The notes beneath the pieces were generated by a model. The model saw nothing but the letters and a program-made list of their open reading frames with translations, had not been told where the DNA came from and searched no databases. Shown here piece by piece: positions 35,225 to 46,058 of a DNA stretch of 64,000 nucleotides. Position 1 is the stretch's first letter; each line of letters starts with the position of its first letter. The stretch lies in the NCBI GenBank assembly GCA_024449915.1, contig JAMZAV010000639.1:302718-366717 (forward strand). Reading direction: 5' to 3'. Source of the stretch: Sweltsa coloradensis (taxonomy: Eukaryota; Arthropoda; Insecta; Plecoptera; Chloroperlidae). Made by a program: the position numbers and the translations under genes.

Positions 35225-37103
35225 AAATATTTTCTCCTCGCTTCAGAATAAAACTTTACAAAATGAATAAAACGTAGGACAAGAATTGCTATTTTTAAAA
35301 GTAATATTCCATAGGCCTATTTATCGTATGATTTCATTTCTAGACGCCAGAGTTATCACTTTAATATGGACATGTTCTGATAACAGCTATTTCCTTATAC
35401 CGTATCAGTTATGTCACGTAATCATCTAGTTGGAAATTTTCTAAGAGAAAAAATTGTGATTAATGATAATGAAGAATAACTGTTAACTGTAGTTTAGATA
35501 GACAAAGATTCACAGCTAAAAGACAATAACAGCTAAATAGTTGGCAAATAGCAATATATAGGTCATTATCAGTCATGTTTTGTTAGTATTCTGGGAAACA
35601 CTACAATATATTACATTGAAATGAGGTTAACAGGCCTAGAGTGATATCATACCGCCATTGTAATGCGTAAAACGACTCTAATAATGGGTCGGTCTAATTT
35701 TAAAATCACTGTTGATGTTGTGACCGCCTTGGCACTGATGCTCGGAGCTCGGCCCAACATTCTAGGCTAACTTTACGATAAATTACACAAATAACAACTC
35801 ACTAAAGGAAAAAGATATTTAACTCCTTCTGTTAGTTTATTAGGTTACGCCACAATGTTCTCGTCATTTGATTCACTATCGTCCTCAAAGCAATAAACGA
35901 TTTTTAAAAATTCAAATAGTAAAGTGATGCAAATAAATTTTAAAAATACAAGAAGGGCGGGGAGGGTATTTATACATTTTGACATGTTGTTGAGCTTAGT
36001 GTTTACCGGAAGTTATATGTCTTGAGCGCCCACGCATCCTTACATTCTCCACATCATTCTGTTTTACTTAAATTTAACTTTCACGAATAGATTTTGTTAA
36101 ACTATTTAAACTTTAACTTTTAACTTAAACTTAAAAAAAAAACGAAATTGCTGAGACGCAGTCAGTTTTTTTAGTGTCGACAATCAACACCTAGCGGGCG
36201 ATGTAATTTGTCAGTCTTATTAATATGTATTATGTAAAGTAGATTAGAACACTATTGTTAAAAACACTAAAACGATTGGTTGAGCAACCCAATTGTTTCC
36301 GACTACGAGATCACGGGCGGGCTTATCCTCTATTTGTTGATGCCAGTGTTGTACATGAAAAGTTATATAGGTTAGTTATTTTTTTGCTTTCGTAATCGTT
36401 TTGGCGGGGAAAACAGAGCGAGGCTTCAGACTCGGGTATTTTAGGAGATTCATTAATATTGTTACCAAAGAATATGTTCTTTGTTGTAATTTAGAATTGT
36501 GGAAAATATACCATTGTTCCTTCATGAAACAAAACTTCTCGAATAGTACAATGTTTTGTAGATGCAACTCTTCGGGGTATAATTAAGTTAAGACATTCAA
36601 GACAGACATTTTTAGTTCGCTCTTCGTTTTTTCCCTGGAGGGTTTGGTCAACTTTGACTTGTGACAGGAAAGAATGACTGTGTGTTGTGGATAAATCATG
36701 AACGATGTTTCCTCAAAGTCATCTTATTATATTATTTATTACTATCCTGGGTCATGGTCATTTTAGGCCTTATTCATGATTCCATAATCTCGAAAATCGA
36801 CAATAAAGTATTGAAACGTCTGAAAAAGGTTATATGAAATGTGTTACGAATATGTCGAGGTTCTTAGTATCTCTTCCATAAGGTGATGTGCGATTTTTAC
36901 ATGACAATATGCCTGATATGATCGAATGCATCCGAGTTACGAAGGTACCGGCCTCCAATTTTGTCACGTTGGGCGTTGCCCCTCGTGTAACAATGACACG
37001 ACCACTCTCTTCATTGAGAAGAACGACCTTAGCTAGGTTTGTATAACGGTGGTTTGATGATGTTGTTTATTAATAGGATAATGCGATACACATTTGGTAA
37101 TAG
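35225..37103. other. Unassigned DNA
   Basis: Mostly featureless. At 36936-37034 a GC-richer patch reads on the plus strand with a CHVGRCPSCNNDTTTLFIEK stretch that ends at a TAG. It faintly resembles the candidate exon that follows and may be a diverged duplicate or chance. Confidence 0.4.
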
Positions 37104-37206
37104 TTTTCACGCGAGCTCAAGCGGAGAGGCGGCCTTGCAAGACACGACCGTCCTTGTCACGGTGGGTCTGAGCAATGACATCACTTTCCCCCTCGACGAG
37201 AAGTGG
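37104..37206 (+). CDS. Candidate internal exon, unrecognised
   Basis: TAATAG at 37098-37103 could be a 3' splice site. The frame then reads FHASSSGEAALQDTTVLVTV and continues to DITFPLDEKW, ending at TGG|GTGGGT, a usable donor. Codons such as GAG GCG GCC TTG, GAC ACG ACC GTC and TTC CCC CTC GAC GAG AAG mostly end in C or G, unlike the AT-rich neighbourhood. The exon would be 103 nt, starting in phase 2 and ending in phase 0. The opposite strand is also open, and no family is recognised. The 61-bp minisatellite begins 35 bases downstream. Confidence 0.3.
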
Positions 37207-37240
37207 GTGGGTCGCAGACGTTGATCCTGTCAGATTAAGA

Positions 37241-37530
37241 CAGTCTCACATTCGTAGACATGTTCAATGGGGTTTCTACTGCACCTGTCAAGACATTGAG
37301 TCAGTCTCACATTCGTAGACATGTTCAATGGGGTTTCTACTGCACCTGTCAAGACATTGAGTCAGTCTCACATTCGTAGACATGTTCATTGGGGTTCTAC
37401 TGCCCCTGTCAAGACATTGAGTCAGTCTCACATTCGTAGACATGTTCAATGGGGTTTCTACTGCACCTGTCAAGACATTGAGTCAGTCTCACATTCGTAG
37501 ACATGTTCAATGGGGTTTCTACTGCACTTT
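37241..37530. repeat. 61-bp minisatellite, about 4.7 copies
   Basis: Units start at 37241, 37302, 37363, 37423 and 37484 with CAGTCTCACATTCGTAGACA. Copies are almost identical; the third has a one-base deletion and a few changes. A degenerate half unit follows to about 37562. There are no spacers between units and no inverted structure, so this is not a CRISPR-like array. Confidence 0.95.
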
Positions 37531-37562
37531 CCGTAGAAGGGTTCAATTGGGTTTCTGCTGCG

Positions 37563-37882
37563 CGGTTTCAGATATCGGAGAGTACTTGGGAGTTTTCTTA
37601 TAAACCTCCACTTCAATTCATTTTCAATAAAGTAAAATGAATAACATGTTGTGTATCAGAAAAAAATATTTTAAAATCCACCTCTCAAATTTAGAATTGT
37701 AGATTTGGTGTCTTCACTCCGCAACTTCATCAGATGACCTATGGGAAGCCGGAAACAACATCAGATGGAAACAGTCAAGGGTGTTTACACGATTCCGAGA
37801 AAATAATCGTCTTTGTATGATTTGGAGCATTTTGATAGAGAGTTAAGTCAGCTTGTGTATATAGTCGGACAAGTGTTTATTT
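37563..37882. other. Unassigned DNA
   Basis: Nothing recognised. Confidence 0.5.
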
Positions 37883-38173
37883 TCATTTTGAATTCAGTTC
37901 GAGAGTACATAATGAAATTCTGAAAGTGAATGCAAAGAACCGGACGATAGCAGTTTTAATTACATCAACATTTAGGTTGAGACGAGAAAATGACAAATTT
38001 GCAATCCTCTTCAAGTAGACAATCACACCATGTAGACTTGCGCTGTTCGTTATTATAGCAGCCGTTACATTTTTTGTCCAACGTTGTTTTCTTGACATCT
38101 TCAAAGCTTTTAAGAGCTCTAGGCCAACCTGCTGATCATAAGGCAAGCATAGTTTACAATCATAAATAATAAA
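37883..38173 (-). CDS. Open reading frame of 96 codons, unrecognised
   Basis: The minus strand is open from just after a stop at 38174-38176 to a stop at 37883. The product includes YDQQVGLELLKALKMSRKQR and later VDVIKTAIVRFFAFTF. It has no ATG in its first third, so it would have to be an exon or a remnant. Codon endings are AT-rich like the background, so coding potential is uncertain. Its interest comes mainly from lying on the same strand as the better candidates at 38886 and 40698. Confidence 0.25.
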   Translation of the reverse strand, partial: FIIYDCKLCLPYDQQVGLELLKALKMSRKQRWTKNVTAAIITNSASLHGVIVYLKRIANLSFSRLNLNVDVIKTAIVRFFAFTFRISLCTLELNSK

Positions 38174-38885
38174 TTACAGAAGATTATGTGCTCAAGGATA
38201 ATTATGCAATTTTAAATTTTGATTGTAAAATACAAAATGTAAAAAACTGTTCGAAAGTTTTCGGCTATATCATCGGGTAATAACACAACTCTCTTAAACA
38301 AATGATGACAAGATTGAAGTGTAATAAAATCATCGTCGAGATTGGATGATATTTCAAGCCTGCTTTCCAGGGATTTTACTTAGTTTCTCGACGCAATCAT
38401 GGTTGAATCGTATTTATCAAAATCGGGATTCTCGTTAAAATTGTACTTGTCCGACCAGGAAGTATACAATTTGATTTTGTTTACCTACATTATGTATTGT
38501 TAATGAAATATATCTGAACAGTCACGTAGACACTGTGTTAATGGTCTACACTAGTATAATTAATAAAATGTAATTAATCCAGATATTGCAAAATTCAGCT
38601 CTACATTAAATTTCTTGATTGTACTGAATTAGTTCTCAAAATTACATTTCTAATCAAAACACAAAAACATCACAACCATTATTTTCAATTGAAATTTGTC
38701 GAAATACGTACATCAGATAATATATTCATTTTTATATCCATACACAAACATTGCACAGCCTTCAACGTTGATCTTTCAAGATTTTGTCTTTGTTGGCAGT
38801 AAGCCAGAAAAATTAGTATTTACTTAAAATTCAAAACAGATATGAATGTAGGTATGTCGATAAGATGGATAGGATAAGGATGTAC
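38174..38885. other. Unassigned DNA
   Basis: Nothing recognised. Confidence 0.5.
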
Positions 38886-39001
38886 CGTTGTCATCTTCCA
38901 GATGCTTGTACACCGTGGTGTCGTTGACTGTCCCGGTAACTCGACGCCTACGTGCGGTCGCCCAATACAAACGCTTGCGGCATTTCCACTTCAAGGCCAT
39001 T
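38886..39001 (-). CDS. Candidate internal exon with basic cluster, unrecognised
   Basis: Reading on the minus strand, GTCTTATATTAG (a fair 3' splice site) precedes A-ATG-GCC at 39001. The frame encodes WKCRKRLYWATARRRRV and then VNDTTVYKHLEDDN, ending at a possible donor G|GTACAT. Roughly two thirds of codons end in G or C, well above the background. The dense basic stretch followed by an acidic end would suit a cytoplasmic juxtamembrane segment, but no membrane span is present in this exon, so that is speculation. The plus strand is also open and has a plausible acceptor (CATCTTCCAG), so the strand call is moderate only. Confidence 0.35.
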
Positions 39002-39611
39002 CTAATATAAGACATTATTCTTTCCTACTGCTTTACGACCACATGTTAATGTGTGATTAAATTCTTTACAATCCGGTTATATCTGGTATACTTCACCTTC
39101 CCTATTACATTAGCTTGTGTCGCCTTAAAAACCTACTCTATCTTTATATTGCATCTTATGGATATGTACAGATCGGCCCAGTAAAATGCAACATGTATAT
39201 CGCACATGATGTTTATGCACACACATCTTTTAGTTTGGTGGCGTATTTCTATCAAATTTGCGTTATTTTCGTCGAGTGAAACCATTAAAATATGATATTG
39301 TACAACATATTATCTAAGAGTTTCTTATCGACTTAGGAGGCTTTGTTTGTTAGTGGAGGAAATTAATAGCCCTAATCCGTTACTATACAAACATGTAGGT
39401 TTAAAACATTGAAATGAGAAATGAAATGAGAACAATTTAATGGATCAGTTTTAATTTCAATACAACAAAACTCCAGTTCAAAAATTTTCTAAAATATAAA
39501 TTAATATTAATATTTTTTTTAACTCAACAAGCAAAATTAATAGCGGAGCAACCTAATCCTATTCAACAGATTGATTGTTGAAGGATACAAACAACATTTC
39601 ACTAGAATTCC
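39002..39611. other. Unassigned DNA
   Basis: Nothing recognised. Confidence 0.5.
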
Positions 39612-39800
39612 AGACTTTTGGTGGAGGTGCCGGGTTCATTGATTTTTTTTGTTCGACCCCAGATTCACCATAAAGTCCTTGTTGAAGGTCAATGTCAACG
39701 AAAGTCCAACCTACATGTCAATCAGAGGCCATGTTCGGTTTTAATTGTGAGCCGCCGTTATACCCATGCACAGGCGGACGGGCAGACATACGTTCAAAAA
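39612..39800 (-). mobile_element. Dispersed repeat family X, reversed short copy
   Basis: On the minus strand it reads GTCTGCCCGTCCGCCTGTGC, then CTGATTGACATG and TTGACATTGACCTTCAAC, and ends AACCCGGCACCTCCACC. This matches the landmark order of the copies at 26090 and 41925. The 78- to 94-codon frames overlapping it are by-products. Confidence 0.55.
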
Positions 39801-40649
39801 AGAAGCCTTTTGGGGACTTTTGCTTACAAAAATATCCTCGTTCATTCTCAGTAAAACAAAGGATTCGTATTGTGGAACACGTGAAACATATAAAATTATA
39901 TATCCAATTGTGTTTGCGTAAAGTTTTCTTGTGTTCTTAGGATTTGCAGTTATCGTGATCAAAAACGAATCCTGCGCCCACGTGGTGTAAATTGAAAAAC
40001 ACTGGGCAAGAATTGGCAGCGTCATCTTCTAATTAGTTTTCTTTGGCAGATGCATATACAATTATTATTGTTGAACTTTTTTTTATTTCTGTTGTTGGCA
40101 CATTCTATAAGAAGGTATGCTTTTACAGCCTAATATATCTATCGCAGTGTGAGTGTTTTCCACACCTGCTATTTTGTCGTGGGAACAATGTCTTAAATTA
40201 AATTTAGACATTGGCAACGCGCATTATACCTCTACTCTCTTTAGCCCAAAGCTTGCCAAAATTCGTCCCCGGAATTATCATAAAACTTAAATAAACCTTT
40301 CCCTTTGCTACCAACAACACTACTAAAAAATAAATCGAAACGAAGGATAAGCCATAGGTTGTTCAGAAGTTAAACAAACAAAATCAATGCGAATCTACCC
40401 AACAGTTTAAATTTGAGACTCGAAAAATTGGGATTTGCTGGATACATTTCATGTCCACGACTTTTAATTTCTAAAAATTTGCGTTGTTTTAGACTTGTTT
40501 ATGTACTGAACAACATGTGGCTTGTCTTGCGTTCCATTGTATTAGTATAAAGTGTAGGTATAGTAGGGGCCTAGCCGTCTTTCACGTTTCATGAACTATT
40601 GCTGAATTCTGGTGTAGAAACTATACTTGTATCAATTTCTTCGCCACAG
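39801..40649. other. Unassigned DNA
   Basis: Nothing recognised until the 3' splice-like site TTTCTTCGCCACAG ending at 40649. Confidence 0.5.
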
Positions 40650-40684
40650 CTGTACCTCCGTCTTGGGAATATTCCACCAGTACA
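40650..40684 (+). CDS. Candidate 35-nt micro-exon (plus strand)
   Basis: A strong acceptor (ATCAATTTCTTCGCCACAG) and a strong donor (ACA|GTAAGTGAG) enclose 35 nt that are open in all three frames, for example VPPSWEYSTST. If the donor is ignored, that frame continues to KKSSCPVCCEVLFSRPSL, a partial match to a C2H2 zinc finger, before a stop. The second half (RSVHGG) lies in another frame. It is either a micro-exon, a decayed zinc-finger remnant, or chance opposite the minus-strand frame at 40698-40905. Confidence 0.25.
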
Positions 40685-40697
40685 GTAAGTGAGCAAG

Positions 40698-40905
40698 TTA
40701 AAAAGTCGTCGTGTCCAGTATGTTGCGAAGTGCTTTTCTCAAGGCCTTCTTTGCCAAACTGAGATTCGTTCTGTCCACGGGGGCTCGCAGACGTTTCTTC
40801 CGGTGATCACCGCCTTCTTGATTCATCACGGTGTACGAGACGCTGCTGGGTATCTGTGGTGCCGTGATGAAGACGTATCCATGTAACCAAGGGTGGGAAA
40901 CAGAC
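40698..40905 (-). CDS. Candidate 3' terminal exon, 68 codons, unrecognised
   Basis: On the minus strand, CTTCCCTTCAATCTTGATAAAG provides a pyrimidine-rich 3' splice site before 40905. The frame (entered in phase 2) encodes segments such as YVFITAPQIPSSVSY, RKKRLRAPVDRTNLS and LAKKALRKALRNILDTTTF, then stops at TAA 40698. Over 60 percent of codons end in G or C. The C-terminal part looks like a basic amphipathic helix. The plus strand is also largely open across the same bases, so orientation is unproven. With the minus-strand candidates at 37883 and 38886 it could belong to one minus-strand gene, in which case the order of exons would place this one upstream and its stop codon would contradict that. 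A separate gene is therefore more likely. Confidence 0.3.
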
Positions 40906-41096
40906 CTTTATCAAGATTGAAGGGAAGTCAATGACACTGAGTTTTTCTGTCACCATTGACGCCAACTGAAACGAGAATTCGGTTACAAGGGTAGCATGCC
41001 AAAATTATTGTTTACCGAATGTTTCTGCTGTATGGTCAACGTATGCTTGTAAGATAAATGAGTTGAATTGATTGTTCGTGTCAATGTGTCATACAA

Positions 41097-41684
41097 TTAT
41101 TGGATGAGCGAAGCGAAGACTTCAATTTCACTACACTGCGAAAAAAATCGAATTTTTTTTCTTTATTTTTTTTTTTCTTTTTGTAGTTCTGTCTGTTGTT
41201 ACACGATTCCGGCAAACCGCATACTCGATTGCGATAAAATTTTATGAGGGCCTTCAAATCTCTGAACTTAGAACTGCCACGTTTTTTGGAGCGAATCGAA
41301 AAATTATTTCTCATTAAATAGCAATTTTACAATTTGTTTTATCGATTTTTAAACATTCTTCGATTCACCACATACTTTACCGATTCAATGATTTTTTTAC
41401 ATGACCCGATTTAATTCGAATTAATATATTCTGTGAAAATTTGACGCAATCGAAGAAATATTTCTCATAAATTGCAATTTTACGCTTTTTTCGTTAAAAA
41501 AAATCGACTTTAACACTACATGCTTAATCGATGTAATGATATTCACTGAAACCCTAATTAATGAATTAATATGGTGTGAAATTGAGCGCATCAAATATTC
41601 TAATGAAAATCGCAATTTTAGCTTTTCGTAAAAAAAACTAACGTCATCCAACAACGCGCTGAAAGCGTTTCGAGTCTTCCTAGT
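41097..41684 (-). mobile_element. Element family G, copy 2, diverged and shortened
   Basis: Its left edge, TTGGATGAGCGAAGCGAAG, is the reversed 3' end of the family, and its right edge CCTAGT is the reversed 5' end. Interior landmarks such as CGATTCCGGC and AATTATTTCTCA repeats match 61376-62175. It is shorter and more diverged than the other two copies. Confidence 0.65.
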
Positions 41685-41924
41685 ATTTTAGAAATTGAAT
41701 TGCTATAGCTCCAAATTCATCGTATACAAGATACACTATACTTTTGCATTGATTGAGAGCCCACTTAGAAAATGTTTACATTTCAACCAGGATTTTTAAC
41801 TCTGATCTTCTGCATTAGATGTAGGAATAATAAACAATAATATAGCTTGGTTTCAAGTTGATATCAATTTCATTTCGAGAGATGGATTACGTTACTGAAG
41901 GTGATGCAACAGTTTATATACGGT
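41685..41924. other. Unassigned DNA
   Basis: Nothing recognised. Confidence 0.5.
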
Positions 41925-42172
41925 TCGTCCTGTGCGTGTGTCACATGCACGACCTCCGATTGGCACGAGTTTTTTTTGTAGACATTGCCTTTCAACTAAG
42001 ATGATACATAATGATGCAGAACGACATTTATCCCGGGTGTCAGGGAGCGGGTCTTCTATCACGTATTCTAAAAGAGACTCTCTTCCATCCCGGAGAGACT
42101 CTCTTTCAACCCGGAGAGACTCTCTTCCAACCCGGAAGAGACTCTCTTCCAACCCGGCACCACCACCAAAAG
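41925..42172 (+). mobile_element. Dispersed repeat family X, short copy with internal minisatellite
   Basis: It opens with CGTCCTGTGCGTGTGTCAC, passes CGACCTCCGATTGGCACGAG and CATTGCCTTTCAACT, holds a 21-bp tandem repeat, and ends AACCCGGCACCACCACC. Like the 8270 copy it has a small tandem array before the CCGG end, but with an unrelated unit. Confidence 0.55.
42073..42157. repeat. 21-bp tandem repeat, 4 copies
   Basis: The unit is AGAGACTCTCTTCCAACCCG plus G. A single extra base appears before the last unit. Because 21 is a multiple of three, both strands are open through the first three units, giving seven-residue repeats (RDSLPSR on plus, RESLRVE on minus). This is not evidence of a protein. 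Confidence 0.9.
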
Positions 42173-42956
42173 AGAATATACTTCTTCTACAACCTGTGGA
42201 TTTATAGTAGTTTCGCTCCTTTCTTACAAGTGTTTAGTCGAATAGGTACAGTGTAGGATTATGAACAAAGCTAAAGTCTTATCATATTGATGTTTTATTT
42301 CAACCTGATGATCAGTGATTTCTACGTCGGCCTCGCAAGTACTTAAAATGAGTTTGAATAGTCTTGAATTCTTGCAATCTGTGTTTATTCACAGAGAATA
42401 CACTAGTATTTGTTTACGTTATGTCTGTGTATTGTTTACTGTAAGACTAAAAAGGTTACTACAAGAAACTGTTTGTATTTTATTTTACTAGTACGTTTAT
42501 GTAACGTCCATTCATATTCATGTGCATGGCTGAGGCATAGCGAGTTATGTAACCGCATATCTTGGACTCGCCACATCGTCTGCATGCTAAACCTTATTAG
42601 GTATTTGCCAGACCTGGTCAAAATTCCTATAGCCAAACATGGATTCTGCTCGAAAGTATATTATTATCTATACATATAGAGCTGGTTTGTGTAATTGTGT
42701 TACTGTGAGTCTTGAGATAGGCCTACTTGTCCATCGAAGAAACGGTTTCTAAAAAGATTAATTAACCTACCAATATAAAGTTAGTCTGTGTGGGAAGATA
42801 AGGCACAGGCTCAAGAAAACACCTGCACCTCAATTCGTTAAAAACGTCACAATACTAAAGGGAATACTAGAATTACAACTTTTAAACTGTTTTGAAAACA
42901 ATATACTTAAAAAATAGCATACAGCTAATTTGAAATTGAAGTCATTATGACACCAT
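42173..42956. other. Unassigned DNA
   Basis: Nothing recognised. Confidence 0.5.
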
Positions 42957-43353
42957 ATAACAAAAACTTGTAGAAATACAGCCAAACCTTACACACTCAA
43001 AAGGAATGAGATCTAAAAAAGGGCCAAGCTCATCTACCCTTCCACATTTGCGCATTCTTAATTCATAAACGTACAGTGTCCCATAACAGCATCCTCGAAA
43101 AGCTTGGCAAAATAGAATTTGCGATTATTAATTTAACGTAGTAGTTTATCCAAGTTCTTTTTTTCTAATTAATTTAAACGTAAACAAGCAAATTCTATTT
43201 TGCCAAGCTTTTCGAGGATGCTGTTATGGGACACTGTACGTTTATGAATTAAGAATGCGCAAATGTGGAAGGGTAGATGAGCTTGGCCCTTTTTTAGATC
43301 TCATTCCTTTTGAGTGTGTAAGGTTTGGCTGTATTTCTACAAGTTTTTGTTAT
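42957..43353. mobile_element. Inverted repeat with apparently perfect 166-bp arms
   Basis: The left arm 42957-43122 starts ATAACAAAAACTTGTAG. The right arm 43188-43353 reads as its exact complement throughout, by eye. The 65-bp loop (43123-43187) contains ATTAATTTAACG-type repeats. No other copy was seen in the window, and no frame of note lies inside. Arms this long without a visible mismatch imply recent origin or active homogenisation. A transcript would form a long hairpin able to feed the siRNA pathway. It may be a young foldback transposon, a hairpin-RNA locus, or an assembly artefact from a read that turned back on itself. Confidence 0.85.
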
Positions 43354-44352
43354 TTGTGTGATCTCATTACTTTTTCAAGTTCCATTACAAAATTATTTGT
43401 TAAAATACAATATTTTTATCAAAGTTGATTTAATTTTTATGGTATTGTATTAGCAATAACAATAGGATGTAAAATATCTAGGTCCGGATTCATGTACATC
43501 CTGGGTATAGGTGGTATAACCATGGTATAACGACGGTATAAGGACTGGTTAAGTCTAGGCAACTCACGTCCAATTAAAACTTTCCCATGTAACAACAAAC
43601 GCACAACTAATGTTATTTTACACCTATTTCACTGCATCCACAGCCATGTAAATCATCAGACAATCAAAAGAATATTGAAAATTTTCACCATCTTTTGTTT
43701 TACATTTTCATTAAAAGTGACAGGAGATTGCGTGAGTTAATTAAAAGAAAAGAAAAGGCTTATTATTGCCGTAAATTTTGGAATAGCCTAGGACTATCAT
43801 ACCATTGTTTATCTGCATTAGGCTTGTAGTAATCAAAACTAGTTATTTGTGCGGGAAGTGTGTCAAAACAAGGAAGTGCTGGCCTAGGGTTGGCTAAGAA
43901 AGGCCTAGGGCTTGTCAAACATGTAGTGTAAGTATTTATTTATCTAGTCCTATAGCCTAATGGAACTTTAGACCTACACTGTTGTATTATAAATAATTTT
44001 CTACATCTGGGCCTAGGCCAGGGACGGTTTCTGATTTGTTTTATGAGAGTATAATGACACCTTTTCTCGTTCCACACAAAGAAGAAAAATTTTAAATGTC
44101 CGCTATTTGTTTACGTATCGCACTTTCCCGCCTAACTCTGCTTATACCGTCAACAAGTGTCAAGTAACTATGGTTACTTGTTGATTGTATGCCAAGTGTT
44201 TAAGGCTTATTTTAAAACCTTTATTTGGAAGCCTTCCAACAAACTTTTTCAACTTTTTTTTTCAAAAGAGACTATATTTCTATAACCTTAATGTCCATGT
44301 AAAATATGAACATTGTAGTCCCACCCGTCTGGTCAGAATCGCGGGCCGACGT
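43354..44352. other. Unassigned DNA with a short palindrome near 44170
   Basis: CAAGTAACTATGGTTACTTG is a perfect 8-bp-arm hairpin, nested in a longer CAACAAG/CTTGTTG pair. Otherwise nothing was recognised. Confidence 0.5.
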
Positions 44353-44647
44353 ATTAGATGTTAGCAGTAGCAGTAGCAGTAGCAGTAGCAGTAGCTAACA
44401 TCCTTAAAGTGATTTTGAGCATGTTTCAAGTCATTTTTTCACCAAGAAGGAATGGTCGTACCCCAATTAAATTTGGCATGTGTTGTCAGGTACCCAAATC
44501 CGCCCGATTTTGATAGTTTTCAAGTTCACATCACGTTACATGACGGCTGGGTAACACCTCGAAATCACCCCAACTCTGCTTGGTGTATAAGGTGCTTGAG
44601 TGTGTAGCGCACCGCGGCTTGGCTGCGGCGCCCTAACGGGCACCTAG
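44353..44647 (+). mobile_element. Helitron-like (HINE/DINE-1-type) element, copy 2
   Basis: It is nearly identical to 1-291 after the microsatellite. The 5' pair GATGTTAGC (44357-44365) and GCTAACATC (44394-44402) encloses (CAGTAG)n, here more regular than in copy 1. The same stem-loop GCCC-TAAC-GGGC precedes the terminal CTAG ending at 44647. Having two copies defines both element edges. Confidence 0.65.
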
Positions 44648-45724
44648 AAAAGATCGAAAACGCTTTTAAGGGGGGTGGCTTTCGTTTACATATAATACGA
44701 AACTAAAAACGATATCCAAATCAACATTAAATTAGGAATTTGATTAACACGGACAAGCAAATTTTCAAATTTAATTTTGCCAGTATATGTGGTTATAATG
44801 TAAGTAAAATAAAATTATTATTAATCCTTTTTCAGGCACCTTTGGGTCATGAAAGAAAGTATTTGCCGTTCCCAAGGTATTTTTATTTGGTTTTAGTATA
44901 GTTGATGGGATTTCTGTTACAGTAAAGGCTAAGACAAGTGTTCACTTTAGAAAATGAATAAAATAAATGTGATTACATACAAATTTGATTCCTTTTATCA
45001 TTTCAGACATTTCACAATTAACTTTCTATATTTTGACGATCTCCGACTTACTTTGAGGCTACTCGATAAACTTAATTCGGTCTTGCTAAGGTAAAAACAA
45101 GACGGAAGAGTGTTGTATGATTATTGTTCTTGAAACATAACACATAAGTAGTGCTTTCTCAATTCGATCGTTTGCTCTCTACGGCGGCTTTCTATAGTTA
45201 CTTGCGCAGATATAAACCTGGGAACTTTGTTTCTGGGTCAAACTGGAACCCTACCCAAGTTGCGTAAGTAAATAAAAACCTTCAAAATTATAGCTGGAAA
45301 CTAGAAACGAAGTTCCACCACTGTTGGCATAATCATAAATCATATTCATAAGACATACGTTTTTGTTATTGCCCTTTATCCTCATTCGTCAGCCCGAAGA
45401 TTAATTGTAAAAACTCGCTCAATATTTCATTCGTTTAATCTGTGTGGAGAGTGATACAACGACCAAAAAATCCCCATATCGAACGTAGGAAGGGGTTACT
45501 GCCAACGGTAAAGGTCAGGGGTTAGTGCAAATGTTCGCCAAAACACCCCGACATGAAATGAGAATAGTCAATAATTTACTACCGAGTGGGAAGTTTTAAA
45601 AGGAATCGGGGCATGGTGAATCGTGAACAGCGGTTTGAGCCAAAATTATTATGGCAAGACTGTTGTCTTTACCATAAACACATTTTGACAGGCGTTACTA
45701 ATCAGTAACCATACCTATAATGGT
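44648..45724. other. Mostly unassigned, with a weak exon candidate at 45210-45263
   Basis: At 45210-45263 a 54-nt segment lies between ACTTGCGCAG and GTAAGT and is open in two frames (for example YKPGNFVSGSNWNPTQV). Part of it pairs with 45300-45318 as an inverted repeat, which makes a structural explanation possible. Nothing else was seen. Confidence 0.25.
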
Positions 45725-45999
45725 TGTCCGCGGTGGCACATACGATTAGGGCGTTGGTCCGAAGCGTATGGCTCTACGAGGACGTGGGTTCGAATCCGCA
45801 TAAGGCATGGGTTTTTTGTAATCGTCCTTCATCGTCATCTATCACCACTCATCGTCTCGAATAGCCTAAGTGCATTCATTACTATGAGAAGTTAAGCAAA
45901 AAAAAAAGTTGGTCGCTTTGATTTACTGTCCCCCACTGAAAATCAGTTATATAACTGAGTGGGTAGACTCTAAATACAATTTATTTATTCATTTATAAC
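45725..45999 (+). mobile_element. tRNA-headed SINE, family B
   Basis: The plus-strand head carries an A-box-like TGGCACATACGATTAGGGCG and a B box GGTTCGAATCC (about 45777-45787). A short body follows, then the tail CCCCCACTGAAAATCAGTTA, TATAACTGAGTGGG and an ATTT-type end. The head is unrelated to family A but the last 75 or so bases match family A, which indicates mobilisation by the same LINE. Length is about 275 bp. Confidence 0.8.
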
Positions 46000-46012
46000 A
46001 AAAATCATCTTC

Positions 46013-46014
<2 letters not shown>

Positions 46015-46058
<44 letters not shown>

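Noticed and set aside
37241..37530. CRISPR-like array
   Set aside because: The 61-bp units abut with no variable spacers, and the genome is eukaryotic; it is a minisatellite.
42011..42256. Protein with SLPTRRD-type repeats
   Set aside because: It comes from a 21-bp tandem repeat in a family X copy; both strands are open equally.
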